Shown: positions 10,653 to 22,475, counted from the first letter of the stretch. The stretch: DNA of 64,000 nt from Pleurostoma richardsiae (GCA_030052745.1 JANBVO010000024.1:434001-498000); one strand, 5' to 3'. The notes: generated from the sequence alone by a model not told the origin. Made by a program: numbers and translations.

Positions 10653-12288
10653 ATGATCTGCCTCCCTGCTTCATCTACGTCGTTCGTCGTTTCTTTTGGT
10701 GTCTCCCTAGCTGTATGTTTCGCACTCATTCCACTGACGGTATTCTGTTGTCTGTATGCTCGCACATATAGAAGGCCATCCTTGCCAGAAGGCAGATGTT
10801 CTATAGAGGCGGTGACTGGCGAGATGCCTGGGGCTACAAGTTCGAGTGGACTCCCGAGCATCTCACTCCCGAGCAGCTACGGCCGTTTATGTTCAGCTAT
10901 GATGTGCTCGGTTCAGAATGTCTAGACCGGCTAGACAATATCAGCCCACAGACCCCGAAAGATAATTTGAAGATGGCAGCGACGGCAACCAGGTGTGCTG
11001 CACAAGATGCCTCAAGCGAAAAGGGGCATGGCCGCAGAGACCTCTACGCTCTCCTGAAGGAGCACGCGAACACAGACGCGAAACTACAGCAGCTATGGAC
11101 CGAGGTGAACACAGTTCCGGACTGGGTCGACTGGGACCAGATCGACAGGGGCCAGCAGGTCTTCTACCGATACGGCGGCCCGATGGTCGTCGCCCTCGCC
11201 TTCCAGTCCCTCCTGGGCGGCATGGGCGGCCGCCGCGTCGTCGAGACGCTCGCCCGCACCGGCGGCTTCGGCGTCAACGTCGCGAGGCGCCGCCTCCTGG
11301 AGACGTTCCAGCACATCCTCCAGGTGACGCGCGGCCTCGACTCCATCAGGCCCGGCGGCGAGGGCTTCGCCTCGTCCGTCCGCGTCCGCTTCCTCCACGC
11401 CTCCGTCCGGCGGCGCATCATGGGCCTCGCCCGGGAGCGGCCGGACTACTACGACGTCGAGAGCTACGGCGTGCCCGTCAACGACCTCGACAGCATCAGC
11501 ACCGTCTGCACGTTCTGCGCCGCGCCGATCTGGTCCGCCCTGCCCCGGCAGGGCATCTTCCTCCGGGAGCGGGAGGTCGCCGACTACGTCGCGCTCTGGC
11601 GGTGGGTGGCCCACCTGCTCGGGACGCCCACTGAGTACTTCGCCACCCCGGCCAGGGCGAAGGTGATGGCCGAGTCACTCGTTGTGTCCGAGATCGACCC
11701 CACCGAGACGTCCAGGGTCCTCGCCAACAACATCCTCACGGGGCTGGCCGACACGCCGCCGGCGTTTGCCTCGCGCGAGTTCCTCTGCGCCGAGGCGCAC
11801 TGGCTCAACGGGCGGCAGATCGCGACGGGGCTGGGAATCGAGCGCCCGCGGCTGTACCACACCGCGCTGGTGGCCGGGCAGTGCCTCTTCTTCATGGTCG
11901 TGAGCTACGTTTCGCGGAGCGTGCCTTCGTGGGACAAGAGGAGGATCAACGTAAGCAGTCTTGCCCCTCCCACTTATCAAGGACTCCCCGGCTGACTGTG
12001 ATATCACCCACCAAGCGTGCACGCAAATTGCTTTACAACGCCGCAGTCCGCAATAGCAACGTGGGCGGACTGGGTGGCGAGACCAACTTCGACTTCCAGT
12101 ACATCCCTCAGCTGGGGCAGACAACGGAGCCTGACGGTGGACCTAGAGCCAGGGGCAGGCCGCCACACCCCAGCGTCGAGACACGAAATTTGAAAGCACT
12201 GCTCTTGGCTAGCGTCGCCGCGGGAGCGTTGGCGTGGATGGGAGCTCGAGCCATCTCTAGCCTGCTCGAGGGTATGACATTGGAGTAG
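10653..12288 (+). CDS. MpaB/rubber-oxygenase-like (DUF2236) protein
   Basis: Exons 10653-10712, 10772-11950, 12016-12288; all phases close. The first 59-bp intron (GTATGT..CACTGAC..TAG) puts MICLPASSTSFVVSFGVSLA in front of the core, which then runs KAILARRQMFYRGGDWRDAW. Core motifs fit the ER-bound oxygenase MpaB / latex-clearing-protein fold: VRFLHASVRRRIM, with the haem-ligand-type histidine region, and VPVNDLDSISTVCTFCAAP, then ADYVALWRWVAHLLGTP. A C-terminal hydrophobic helix (ALLLASVAAGALAWMG) suggests a membrane anchor. Known relatives cleave isoprenoid double bonds (MpaB, mycophenolic acid) or polyisoprene. No biosynthetic genes flank it here, so the substrate is unknown. The second intron joins DKRRIN to RARKLLYNAA. 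Confidence 0.8.
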
Positions 12289-13152
12289 ACGGAGACGCAA
12301 GCTACTTCCATGATGGCCCAAGCCGACAGCCTGAAACTGGCGCCGACATCGGGTGAGAGCGGTTGGCAACAACGCCGAACCAGAACTCGAAGAGACGTTC
12401 GATGCTTGCCCTTGCCTAGCCCTTCCTATCTATACTAGCTACGCTGGGGACACATCAATCGGTAGAGCTGTTTCGACAAAGGATCGCTCATAGATGCGTT
12501 GCTCCGGAAATGTCCACTCCGGTGCAACCCCCGTTTGCCCTCTTGCTGGCAACTCACACTGAGCAGAGAGGTAGGTATCTTGGGAAGAGGGCCCCTCTCT
12601 GTGGTATAGGTACTCTAGCCACAACTTCCATTCACATTATTGCTCTGGGCTTAGAGCGAGAATGCGGCAGTAGCGGATTTGAAAGCGCTGTCTCGGCATT
12701 GAGAATCCACTAGAGTCGAGCTGGACTATCCTGAGGATGGCCATATGAACATAGCAAGGGCAAGGCGTCAGTCACATATTCTTTACTTGACAACTCTATT
12801 GAAGTGTTTCGAAATCATCCGCCGAGCTCGACGGCTTCAGCACTTATCATTCCCCTTAGTACAGTACAAGCAAGTCTTGATACCTAACCTGCCGTACAAA
12901 GAAATTCTGGCCTTCTATCAACTGCATATGATCGCCTCACTAATGTAGTAGAACCCTAATAGTAACCCGGATCCCCCGGGGCAGTCCCTAATAGCAACAG
13001 CAACGCGATAAATCCCAGATCTGTAGTGAGGCGCAATAGGCCCATGTGATGCCGATTCCCCATAACGCCAAACATACCAGTCCCGTGGGCAGCCAAAACA
13101 CTTTCTAGAACCTCGCTCCCGCCCCCGTAAAGGGCTACCGATCCTCTCTTCG
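12289..13152. other. convergent intergenic region
   Basis: 864 bp between the MpaB-like gene and calcipressin. AT-rich in the middle (12740-12960). No gene supported; probably 3' untranslated and spacer DNA. Confidence 0.5.
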
Positions 13153-13968
13153 TCATGAGCAGTTCATCAGCTCGACGGGCGGCCTCGCCGTGTGCGCCGC
13201 GATGGGCCGCGGCTCCTCGAAGGGGCTCATGTCCTCCGGCTCGTCGGTCATGTCCTCCACCGCGATGGCGGGCAGGCCCGGGCTGCTGCCGTGGTCGGAG
13301 GGCTGGTAGATGAGCGTGCTCGACCTGCTGCGCTGGCGGCTGCCCCTCCCGCTGCCACCGTTGCCGAAGGCCTCGCCCGTCGGCGAGACGGGCGAGTTCT
13401 CCGCGAAGGCGGGCCGCTGGTGGTGGTGCAGCTTGGCGAGGGCGTCGGCCAGGTCCTCGGCGTGGACCTCCTTGTTGGGCGGGCCCTCGAGGTGCATCTC
13501 CCAGTCGTGCGGGGGCGAGGGCGGCGGGCTGATGAAGAAGAGCTTGCCCGGGTCGGGCAGGGCGAGGTGGCGGTCGCGCTCCGAGTCGGGGCCTACGGGG
13601 GTGGGCTGGCCGAAGTAGACGCGGCAGCGCTCGCCCATGATGGCCTCGCCGTCCCAGACGGACCGCACGCGGATGGCGTCCTGCTCGGTGGGGAAAGAGA
13701 CGACGATGCGGCGGAAGGACTTGAGCGGGGACCAGCTGTGGATGGGCGCCGTGGCCTCGATAAGCTCGCGGATGGTCTGGAGGTTGTCGGCGCGGAAGAC
13801 ATCGAGGTCCTGCAGGTTGGTGAAGAGAAGGGTGTTGGAGGGTGGCGTGGGCGGAGAGAGCGGCGGGAGGTTGGAGAGGTCGAGGGTCAGCGACTTCTTG
13901 GAAGCGCGGCTGGAGGCGCGCGATGGCGGCGAGGGCCGGGTGTCTTGTGGTGATGCTGATGCGTCCAT
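13153..13968 (-). CDS. RCN1: calcipressin (RCAN/Rcn1), calcineurin regulator
   Basis: Single exon; I use the ATG at 13968 (MDASASPQDTRPSPPSRASS), giving 271 residues. The frame extends upstream to about 14175 but that part is compositionally 5' UTR. The RRM-like domain (about residues 45-125) begins SNTLLFTNLQDLDVF and includes SFRRIVVSFPTEQDA and CRVYFGQPTPV. It is followed by the calcipressin hallmark LFFISPPPSPPHDWE. The tail has a PxIxIT-like PAIAVE, a phosphorylatable DMSPFEEP and a final ARPPVELM, the expected order of calcineurin-contact motifs. Calcipressins bind and modulate the Ca2+/calmodulin phosphatase calcineurin in the cytosol. Confidence 0.93.
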   Translation of the reverse strand: MDASASPQDTRPSPPSRASSRASKKSLTLDLSNLPPLSPPTPPSNTLLFTNLQDLDVFRADNLQTIRELIEATAPIHSWSPLKSFRRIVVSFPTEQDAIRVRSVWDGEAIMGERCRVYFGQPTPVGPDSERDRHLALPDPGKLFFISPPPSPPHDWEMHLEGPPNKEVHAEDLADALAKLHHHQRPAFAENSPVSPTGEAFGNGGSGRGSRQRSRSSTLIYQPSDHGSSPGLPAIAVEDMTDEPEDMSPFEEPRPIAAHTARPPVELMNCS

Positions 13969-16257
13969 GGCTGTGGTCTGGGTTCTTTCTCCGGTGTTGG
14001 GAAGATAGTCCGGCGAGACGGTCTCGTGTCTATCGGATGCTGGGATCCGAGAGAGGCGGAAGGAGAGAGAGGGAGAGAAGAAATAGAGTCCGGAGATATG
14101 TGCAGATGCAAGAGAGAGTGAGGACGATGAGGATGAGGAGTCGGAAAGCTGCGGTGTGATAGCGATGCCCCTCAAATATGTAGTTCGGCAGTAGCAGCAG
14201 TAGCGTTGATAGTGGATGGTCTAGACGGCGGAGGGTCGATCAAGGCGACGTGCGGCCCGCTTTGTCGTGTGTGTGGCTTAGTCGGCCAGGCCTTGCCTTA
14301 ATCAGCCTCTTTGGGTGGATGCGGTGTCGTGGTTGATGAGTCGCGCACAAATGTTGAGGCGAGTAGAGCAGAGAGGAGAGGAGGAAGCACCGGGAGTCGT
14401 GGGATATTTGTATTTGCCTTCCTTGTTCGGCTGGCACTGTGTTATCGTGAAAGGTGGGATGTGTGAGTGGATGTGTGGATGTAGGTGGTGGAGGAGGAGG
14501 AGGTGGAGGGGCTTAAGTACAACACAAGCGCGCACACACACATGCAGAGAGATACACTACAGTACGGCGGCACAGCAGAGCAGCTGCAGGTGGCAGGTGA
14601 AACAGAGAACCGCCGGTCGGATCGCGGGACCCGTTTTGAAGTCGCTGCTGCGCCGGATGGCAAGAAACGAAACACCGGGAAAAACTGGAGGAGGGCTGTG
14701 AAGCTGAGCTCGTATCCTACTGGTCCAGCCGGTCCAAGCCAGGCTTTGCACTGAGAGAAGGCAAAGGGAAAAAAACGCTGCGTTTGCCACAGCATCCAGA
14801 ACCTTGGTCCTGCTGGCCCGGCTACTCAGGCGACGGAGGACGCACTCAGGGCCAAGGAGAGACGAGGCGAATGTTCTAGCGACTGGTTTACCGCCCAAGT
14901 AGCCTCTCTCCGCACTGCAGCCCTTGGAGATGGCCTTGATTGGCCTCCCAGCGCCGGAATCGTTCTTGTGTCTCAACAGATCCAACTGCACAGCCTCAAT
15001 CGCTCCGGTTCCAGTTCTCCGCATTCCACATTGGCCCGCAGAAGGGCAAAGAGGCAGAGAGGGCAACCAGGGGGGAAATCATGAATGGAAACGAAACCAT
15101 TTGCTCGCCCCTCTTTTGGTCTGGATTCTGTTTGTCTTGTCATACTGTACCCTACTGTTGCGCCGCCATGCTGTACTGTGCTGTTTAGCCCGAATGAGAG
15201 GCGGCCTCTCGCGTTGTGGTTCCCTCTCTCTTTCTCTGCCTCTTCAGGAGTCCACAACCGCTTCTAAGCCATTGGGTACGGGGTAAGCTTCAACTGGGGC
15301 CACCGGCAAGCCACCGACTCGCAATTTCATTTTCAGACTCAGCCTCGTGAGGAAACCGTTCGCTCTCCATTATGACAGCGCCTTCTCCCCATTACGTGGC
15401 TCTCAGGTCTCCATAGTGATTGATGCTCTGGCTCCCCTGACTGCCAGCGGCTGGCACGAGGCTCAGCTGTCAACAAAGCCCGTAAGACCGCTGAGTGAAT
15501 ACGTGGATACCACCTCAGCTAGCATGGCGATCCATGCTGGGACCCAGAGCCATGTCCCATGACCTACAGAGCATCCTATTCCTCATCAGCGGCTTAGAGG
15601 TCGTAACCGTGGCAGATGAACTGGCCATATCCAAGGATTCTAAAGCGTCTCTGAGCTGTTCAATCAGCAAGCACAGCCCTCCCTTGAGCTTTGACACAAC
15701 TGACAACCCCTCTTCTGGAGGTCCTCTTCCCTTACTGAATCGAGTAAACCGGTGAGAATTGAGGGAGCTGCGTCGGAGACGGCCCGGATGGGGGATCCGC
15801 CATGCATGTCGCTACCCACTCTTGACTCGACCACCTACCAGATGTGGAGGTGGAGATGGGAGCTATTGGAACAACACCGGGGCTCCGGCCTCTACTAGCG
15901 ACTCCAAGTGTAGGTTGGGTTGTAGTTGGGTGTAGCTTCGGTGTAGGTATGGTACAATATGTGTTCCGCCTATGCCGCTCTAATCATACAGTGCATACAC
16001 TACATGGAACATTTTCTGCTGCAACAGCTCGACGTCCCATCTTCAGAAATCCTCTGTGCCGCTCTCGTTCATGATTCCCCGCGGGGAGAGGATGCCGCCA
16101 AGGGGCGGCACACCACGAGCATGAAAGAAACCGCCCGACCGGGTGGCTGAGCCATCTTGGCCGATGAACACCAAGGAGCGGGGGAGAATAATGATGCTCC
16201 TTGGCGAGACTCCCCCTCGACGAGCTCTCTGCCTGTCTGCTTGCTCCCTCCCCGATT
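13969..16257. other. calcipressin 5' region plus downstream flank of MSF1
   Basis: 2.3 kb without a supported gene. The first 600 bp are the calcipressin promoter/5' UTR and hold purine-rich simple sequence: a GGA/GGT run at 14486-14515 and GA repeats at 14050-14085. From 14900 to 16250 I see only short chance frames. GGTTGTAGTTGGGTGTAGC-type degenerate repeats occur at 15905-15950. Confidence 0.45.
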
Positions 16258-17833
16258 CTACCTGATCTCCACGCCTAGGCGATCCACCAGCGCCGCAGTG
16301 ACCTCGTCGTGCAGCTGGTTCGTCTCGGTGTTGGTCAGCGTCCGCTCCAGGCTGCGGTAGTTGATGCGGTAGCACATGCTCCTCCGGCCCGTCTTGGGGT
16401 GCGTGAACTGGTCCACCAGCTTCACGTCCTCGACCGTGTCGCCCGCCACGCTGCGGACCACCTCCATGACGTCGTTCTCGTGGAAGTCCGCCCCGCCCAC
16501 CGCCGTGTTGCCCCCGGCCGCCGAGGACGTCGTGCGCAGCCAGAACGACACATCCTTGTAGCACGCCGGGTACTTGGAGAAGGGCGCGAACCGCCGCAGC
16601 CGGTCCGGGTTCGCCGAGACGCCCGTGAACTGGCTGAGGAACCGCTCGTCGGTCGACCAGAACAGGCGGATGTCCGGGATCTGGAACAGCAGCATGGCGA
16701 TGCGCTCTAGCCCGATGCCGAACGCCCAGCCCACCTGCGACGGCAGGCCCGCGTTGACGTAGATGCTCTGCTGCGTCACGCCGCACCCCAGCACCTCGAG
16801 CCAGTCGCCCGCGTAGTACACCTCGAGCTCCCACGACGGGCTCGTGAACGGAAAGTACGCCTCCACCCAGCGCACCCGCAGCGGCTCGTCCACGTAGTCC
16901 GGGTCTGCCGCAGCCGCCGCCTTCTTGGCCCGCGTGAAGATCTCTACGACCATCAGCTCCAGCGACCGCTTGAGGTGAGCGCCGATGGCCTCGGCCTCGG
17001 CGGGCGAGTGGTGTTCCGTCTGCAGGGGGTTGCGCTCCGGATGGAACGGCGGGTTAGGGTCCTCGACCTTGATGTTGTGCTTGGGGAGCTTCTCGAGGTC
17101 GGCATACACGGCGGCAGCGATGTCGCCGTTTGGCACCTTGGTGCGGTCCCAGATCCTCGCCCCCTCCATCTGGTGGAAGACCGGGTAGTGGCTGCGGTCG
17201 ACCTCGTCCCGCCGGTAGACGTCCGCGCTGATCAGGTAGCCGTCGCTCACGTTGGCCTTGAAGATCTCGGCCTCGTGGGCGCTCGTGTGCGTGCGTAGCA
17301 GCGTGTCCTGGTTGATGTAGTACGTGTCCGACCGGGCGCGGCCGGGGTGGTCGGGCGGGAACCCGAGCGAGTCGAAGTTTTCGTAGACGGAGACGACGGG
17401 GTGGAAGTCGTTGTAGCGCTTGTATGTCGGATCGGGGAAGACCGACTCAATGATCTGCCGTGTTATCGAGACCGGATGGTCATTCTGGAGGTGCAGCTTG
17501 CGCCCCGTCGCAGCTATGACATTGTTCGGGACGTTGTACCACGGGTCCGTCGGATACGTCTTGCCATCGATCTCGACGTTCGCCGGCGTCGTGCCTGACG
17601 GCCGGGCCCCTGCTGGGGTTGTTGTCGCAGCAGCAGCTGTTTACTCAGTCAGCATTGGCCTTCTGCAACATCCCGAAATACGGCCTGCTCAGACCTGTTG
17701 AATACCGCGGCGCCCGGAAGCAGCATCGCGAGATTGACGGTGCTTTGGCGCCGCAGCCAGACGTCCGCAGCGGCGGAGCGCATCGCAGATGCTGGGAGGC
17801 CAAACGGGTGGCGGCACGCCAGGATAGAGCCAT
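16258..17833 (-). CDS. MSF1: mitochondrial phenylalanyl-tRNA synthetase
   Basis: Two exons: 17695-17833 and 16258-17636, together 505 residues. Exon 1 gives a presequence-like MALSWRAATRLASQHLRC..., rich in R/S and without acidic residues. The 58-bp intron has a weak donor (GTCTGA) but a good branch/acceptor (GCTGAC..AACAG), and the phase closes. The class II core includes TDPWYNVPNNVIAATGRKLH, then ENFDSLGFPPDHPGRARSD, TYYINQDTLLRTHTSAHE and YPVFHQMEGARIWDR. Motif 3 is GWAFGIGLERIAMLLF. The C-terminal anticodon-binding (FDX-ACB) domain spans FSKYPACYKDVSFWL to NTETNQLHDEV. As in other mitochondrial enzymes, it is a single-chain, monomeric-type PheRS. It charges mitochondrial tRNA-Phe. Confidence 0.93.
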
Positions 17834-18379
17834 GGCAGCTCAGATCAGTCGGCAGGCTCTCATAACCCGCTCCTCTCCCGAGAGCGTACGTTCAACGTCA
17901 AGGCTTTGAAGCTCTTGGAGCTTCGCCAGTACCTAGCGCAGCTCAATTGGCACCACTACCCGACCCCGGGCCTGACAGCTCTGAAATTTACGTGGTTTAT
18001 CCGAGCCGATCGGCGGCCGGCGCAGGACCCTTGGAACTGGAGCCAGTCGCGTGGGTTGTGAATCAAATGACGGGCTCCCTGCACGATGACGCCGGTGCCA
18101 AAATTTCCACTGCATTGACGCGCTCTGTTAGGCCCGTGGACCACCAAAATGACAAAGACAGGCCTCCCGGCCGGCGTTAGTGTGGAGGCCGAAAGACGGA
18201 GGTGAGGTGAGAAAACCCACACGTACCTCCGACCATCTCATCTCGAATCCTTCGCTCGCTGCTCACTGTTGGATGAATGCACTCCCGCTGCTGCTCCTTT
18301 GATTACCACCCGGCAGCCACTCGGGTCTCTTTTCTCCCTGCACTGGAGGCATGCGCTTCTCATAGCAATTCCTGAGACA
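17834..18379. promoter_or_regulatory. divergent promoter, MSF1 / DIC1
   Basis: 546 bp shared between two divergent genes for mitochondrial proteins. No gene inside. I cannot assign specific factor sites. Confidence 0.5.
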
Positions 18380-19540
18380 ATGGCTGCTGTGACGCAGTCG
18401 GACAAGGCCGCGCCGGCTCGGCCGGCCGAGAAGAAGGCCCAGGGAACCACCATTCGCTACCCCTTTTGGTTCGGAGGCAGCGCAAGCAGCTTCGCGGCGT
18501 GCGTGACACATCCCCTGGATCTGGGTAAGTCACTTATGTCTTTTCATGAGCATGTCCTGCAGTGCTAACGGCGAATCTCTTCAGTCAAGGTGCGCCGCCG
18601 GAATGGCCCCAACTGACTACCTCGGCTGCCTCACTCGCATGCAGCCGGCCCAGTCCCGAGCGCGTCCCTCCCCCGTAGCTGACGCATCCACAGGTGCGAC
18701 TGCAGATGCGCCATGGCGACCTCCCCAAGTCCATGAGCGGGACCTTCGCCCACATCGTCAAGAACGACGGCTTCTTCGCCCTGTACAACGGCCTCTCCGC
18801 CTCGCTGCTGCGGCAGATCACCTACTCGACCGTGCGCTTCGGCCTCTACGAGGAGATGAAGACGCGCCTGGCCACCACCCACGACGGCCGGCCTCCCTCC
18901 TTCCCCATGCTCGTGGCCCTGGCCTCCGCGTCCGGCTTCGCCGGCGGCGTCTGCGGCAACGCGGCCGACGTGCTCAACGTGCGCATGCAGCACGACGCGG
19001 CGCTGCCTCCCGAGCGGCGGCGCAACTACAAGCACGCGCTCGACGGCCTGGTGCGCATGGCCCGCGAGGAGGGCGTCACCAGCTGGTTCCGCGGGGTCCT
19101 GCCCAACAGCATGCGCGCCGCCGCCATGACGGCGTCGCAGCTGGCCTCGTACGACACCTTCAAGCGGCTGCTCATGTCGCTCACCCCCATGGAGGACACG
19201 CTGACCACGCACTTCACCGCGTCGTTCCTGGCCGGCGTCATGGCCGCCACGGTCACGAGCCCCATCGACGTCATCAAGACGCGGGTCATGTCCGCGCACG
19301 GCAAGAGCAGCCTCGCGACCGTCATCGCCGAGACGCACGCGCAGCACGGCATCGGCTGGGTGTTCAAGGGGTGGGTGCCGAGCTTCCTCCGGCTGGGACC
19401 GTAAGTGTTGCCCCCCTTCCTTTGCTCGAAATGTGGGTATTTGGGGCTGACAAGGTGCGGGCAGACATACTATATGTACATTCGTCTTCCTAGAGATGCA
19501 CCGCAAGGTCTATAGGAAGATCCAGGGAATAGATGAGTGA
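18380..19540 (+). CDS. DIC1: mitochondrial dicarboxylate carrier
   Basis: Exons 18380-18524, 18585-18589, 18694-19400, 19465-19540; 310 residues. The second exon is only 5 nt (TCAAG). It is needed both to keep frame and to complete the first carrier signature, PLDLVKVRLQMR. The three repeats show PLDLVK, a degenerate NAADVLNVRMQ (like yeast Dic1 NFADVVN) and PIDVIKTRVM. Other matches to Dic1 are YPFWFGGSASSFAACVTHPL, ALYNGLSASLLRQITYSTVR and GWVPSFLRLGPHTICTFVF. It exchanges malate, succinate or phosphate across the inner mitochondrial membrane and supports gluconeogenesis and anaplerosis. This is relevant to growth on acetate, for which the window also encodes acetyl-CoA synthetase. The N-terminal 20 residues are a soluble extension. 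Confidence 0.93.
18585..18589 (+). other. DIC1: 5-nt microexon of DIC1
   Basis: TCAAG lies between TTCAG (acceptor, 18580-18584) and GTGCGC (donor at 18590). It supplies two bases of the Val codon and the Lys codon of PLDLVK. Skipping it shifts the frame. Confidence 0.8.
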
Positions 19541-20069
19541 GCATTAGAAGGGGACTAGAGCACATCCACGGCGGTATGGCCGTTTGATTACCATATAGAG
19601 GCACGGCCGTGACGTTAGACCAGGCGTTCAGGATGACTTATTTGATACGTGTCATCACTCAGGAGACTCGTTTGCCTGTGATGTGAAGCAAGGATCGAGC
19701 ATTTGTCGAACAATATTGTACATGAATGGGAACGTTCTATTCTCATCGATGACCCCTAAACAGCAATGCCTGCTCTGGAGAATGGATCCTCATCCATATT
19801 GCTGTGTGAAATACATTCCCAGTCTCATTCATCCTCCAGTGACTACTCCCTCCCTGTGTATCCCCAAAATTTTTTGTTCGTCCGTAACGCAAAACGCCTT
19901 CCGTGCCTTATCCTGCAATGCAAACGCATGCAAACATGGTATCGAGTATTATCGTACAAGCAAGCAAGCTGGTGGTCCCCAGGGTAACGGTATCCTCGGG
20001 AGGATGGCGCAGGCCGCGCTAGACGGCGCGATATGAGTTTGCGCCAAGCTGGTCTTCATGAGGGTGCGC
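19541..20069. other. convergent intergenic region
   Basis: 529 bp between the 3' ends of DIC1 and RPB3. No gene seen. Confidence 0.5.
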
Positions 20070-21221
20070 TTAGCTCCAGCCACCCTGGCCAGGCTGGCCA
20101 TACGGTGTAGTGCTGTACGGCGTCGTTCCACCAGCCATACCTCCCCAGGCACTCTGGGCCCCGCCGTTTCCGAATGGCGTCTGGTAGCCACCATCCTGCC
20201 ATCCGTCGCCGCCCTGATATTCCGGACTCCGAGGGCCAGCATAGTCACCGTTCGCACCCGAATCTCCCTCGCTAAGTTCGTGGATGAGGCTGGCGAGCTT
20301 CTGCTGGAGGATCTTGATCCCTTGCTGAATGATGATATCCGGCTCGATGTTGCCAGCGCTCTCCACCTCAAAGTAGAACCGACCGGGTACGGCGTCGTAG
20401 TCAAATGGCTCGCCCTCCTGTGGAGGATCTTCCCAGTCGGCATACTTGCTCTTGGGCCTAAGTTCTTATTAGCATCATCATGGTTACTACTCTCCGCGGA
20501 ATGAAGCAGCCTACCATTCCTTCTGAGCATCCTGTTCATACCACAGATCCAGATGGTGGAGCTTGTTGTGAGGATCATATTCGAAGCCAACAGCAGCAGT
20601 CGGCATCCACTTCGCGTGCTCCTTCGCGATGCCCTTCTTGGCGATACATGTGAGCTTCAGTTCCTGACCCTGACGAAGCTTGCAGATCAACGAGCCCTGT
20701 CCCTCCGGGTCGGTGATGATGGGCGTTCCAACCCACTGGTTCGGTCGCATGGGGTCAACGACGAGATCACGCGCGTAGACCTTCATGACATCTGACGATG
20801 TGCACTTGGCGTGCAGGGTGAGCTTGACGCTGCAGTTCTCACAGTATTGCTCGCAATCGCAGTCGCGCGTATACTGGACATCGTCGACGTTTTTGGAGTT
20901 GAGGGGGATCAGACCGAGGCGGTGCGCCAGAAACTCGTCCGCAAGGACGCTCGTATTCGCTTCTATCTCGACGAGGTCGATGGCCATGGTAGGCACCTCC
21001 GCCATGATGACGCGCCGGAGAGAGTTCGCAAAAGAGAGGTCAACATTATTAAGCTCGAAGTCGACGTGCGTGGTATCAGCCTGCAACGGAGTAGGAGGTT
21101 AGACTACGACCAGCCTGAAAGGCGCTGGGCGCTGGGCGCTGGGCAGTCCTTCACTTACGGCAGAGATCTTGACGGACGGTCCCAGGGACTCGCTGTCCAG
21201 CATCATCGCGTCGTACTCCAT
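20070..21221 (-). CDS. RPB3: RNA polymerase II subunit Rpb3
   Basis: Exons 21159-21221, 20515-21080, 20070-20457; 338 residues, phases exact. The N-terminus reads [20 protein letters not shown], then the alpha-motif-like [20 protein letters not shown]. The zinc-binding loop is seen as [20 protein letters not shown]. Another conserved stretch is [18 protein letters not shown]. The assembly domain continues [20 protein letters not shown] and [13 protein letters not shown], and later [20 protein letters not shown]. The C-terminal 60 residues form a Gly/Gln/Tyr-rich tail ([16 protein letters not shown]). Rpb3 pairs with Rpb11 to nucleate Pol II assembly in the nucleus. The second intron has a textbook CTAAT branch site. 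Confidence 0.96.
21122..21142. repeat. (GCGCTGG)x3 tandem repeat in RPB3 intron 1
   Basis: Three perfect 7-nt copies lie inside the first intron, which runs 21081-21158. Likely a slippage microrepeat with no coding effect. Confidence 0.8.
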
Positions 21222-21687
21222 CTTGGCGTCGTGAGAGGGTGGCGGACCTCCCAGAAGTATTTATTTTATCCAGGCGCTCCTATCTCTGGGCGCGATCAGA
21301 GATAACTCGGTCCAGGATGGTACGCAGGCGCGTGAATGCAAGGGAAATGCAGCGGCGCAAAAAAGGAATCCGAGGGAGGCTGCAGGCGAAGTCTACGAAT
21401 AGCGCCCCACGATCTCAAAAGGAAAACGTGCTGCCGTGAGGTGCCTTACGTAAGGATGGGTTTCAGGTACGTACCTGCTGCGCAGCAGCACTCAGGCACT
21501 CCAGCTGGTCCGACAATGATCCGCCAACTAGAACTGCTTATCGGGTGAGCTGCCGGGACATTGCTTTGCAAGTAAAATTTCCAGGCAAAGGAGCTCCGGA
21601 CTGACCGTCGTCATAAATTTTCTCGCCTCAGAGCTCACCCAGCACGCGACATTTCCCTCGTCCGCCCGTCTCAGATCCACAGCCACC
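21222..21687. promoter_or_regulatory. divergent promoter, RPB3 / MGE1
   Basis: 466 bp between divergent start codons. No gene inside. A TACGTAAGG.. / AGGTACGTACCTG palindrome at about 21446-21480 is related to the AGGTACCT family. Confidence 0.5.
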
Positions 21688-22475
21688 ATGCTTCGACAAG
21701 CCCTTGCAGCACCGTCAAGAGCGGCTCGCTCAAGCATACGCTCGGTTGCTCAGCGGCCTTATTCCCGACCTCAATTCGTCGCTTCTTCCTTCGCTACGAG
21801 GTCGATACAGCCCAGCCTAGCCAGGAGATGGTATAGCGCCGAAGGCGAGTCAAAGGAGAAGGCGGAGGCTCCGAAGGAGGGAGAGTCGAAGACCGAAGGG
21901 GAGAATGCCCAGTCACCAGAGGCCGAGCTGAAGAAGAAGCTCGAGACCAAGGAGAAGGAGATTCTGGAGTGGAAGGTTTGTCGGAGCGCCACATGGAAAC
22001 CCCCAGCATCCATACTGACCGCTGTCGCCAGGATAAATACCTGCGTTCCGTCGCCGATTTCCGAAACCTCCAGGACCGGAGCCAGCGCGAGATGAAGTCG
22101 GCGCGGGATTTCGCCATCCAGAAGTTCGCAAAGGACCTCGTCGACAGCGTGGACAACCTGGACCGCGCCCTGGCGATGGTGCCCGAGGAGAAGCTCAAGG
22201 CTCAGGAAGCGTCCGACCACGCCCAGGACCTCGTCAATCTGTACGAGGGCCTCAAGATGACCGAGTCCATCCTGATGCAGACGCTGAAGAAGCACGGCCT
22301 CGAGAGGTTCGACCCGAGCGGCGAGAAGTTCAACCCCAACGAGCACGAGGCCACCTTCATGGCGCCGATGCCCGACAAGGAGGACAACACCGTTTTTCAC
22401 ACGCAGCAGAAGGGATTCAAGCTCAACGGCAGGATATTGCGCGCGGCCAAGGTCGGCGTCGCGAAGAACAAATAG
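21688..22475 (+). CDS. MGE1: mitochondrial GrpE nucleotide-exchange factor
   Basis: Exons 21688-21975 and 22032-22475; 243 residues. An R/S-rich presequence (MLRQALAAPSRAARSSIRSV) leads to a charged coiled-coil (ELKKKLETKEKEILEWKDKY), then LRSVADFRNLQDRSQREMKS. The C-terminal beta-domain signature is FNPNEHEATFMAPMPDKEDN, followed by FHTQQKGFKLNGRILRAAKV. Mge1 releases ADP from matrix Hsp70 during protein import and folding. Length and order match the family. Confidence 0.95.

Noticed and set aside
18631-19506. Minus-strand frame opposite DIC1
   Set aside because: Antisense of the carrier exon; compositional artefact.
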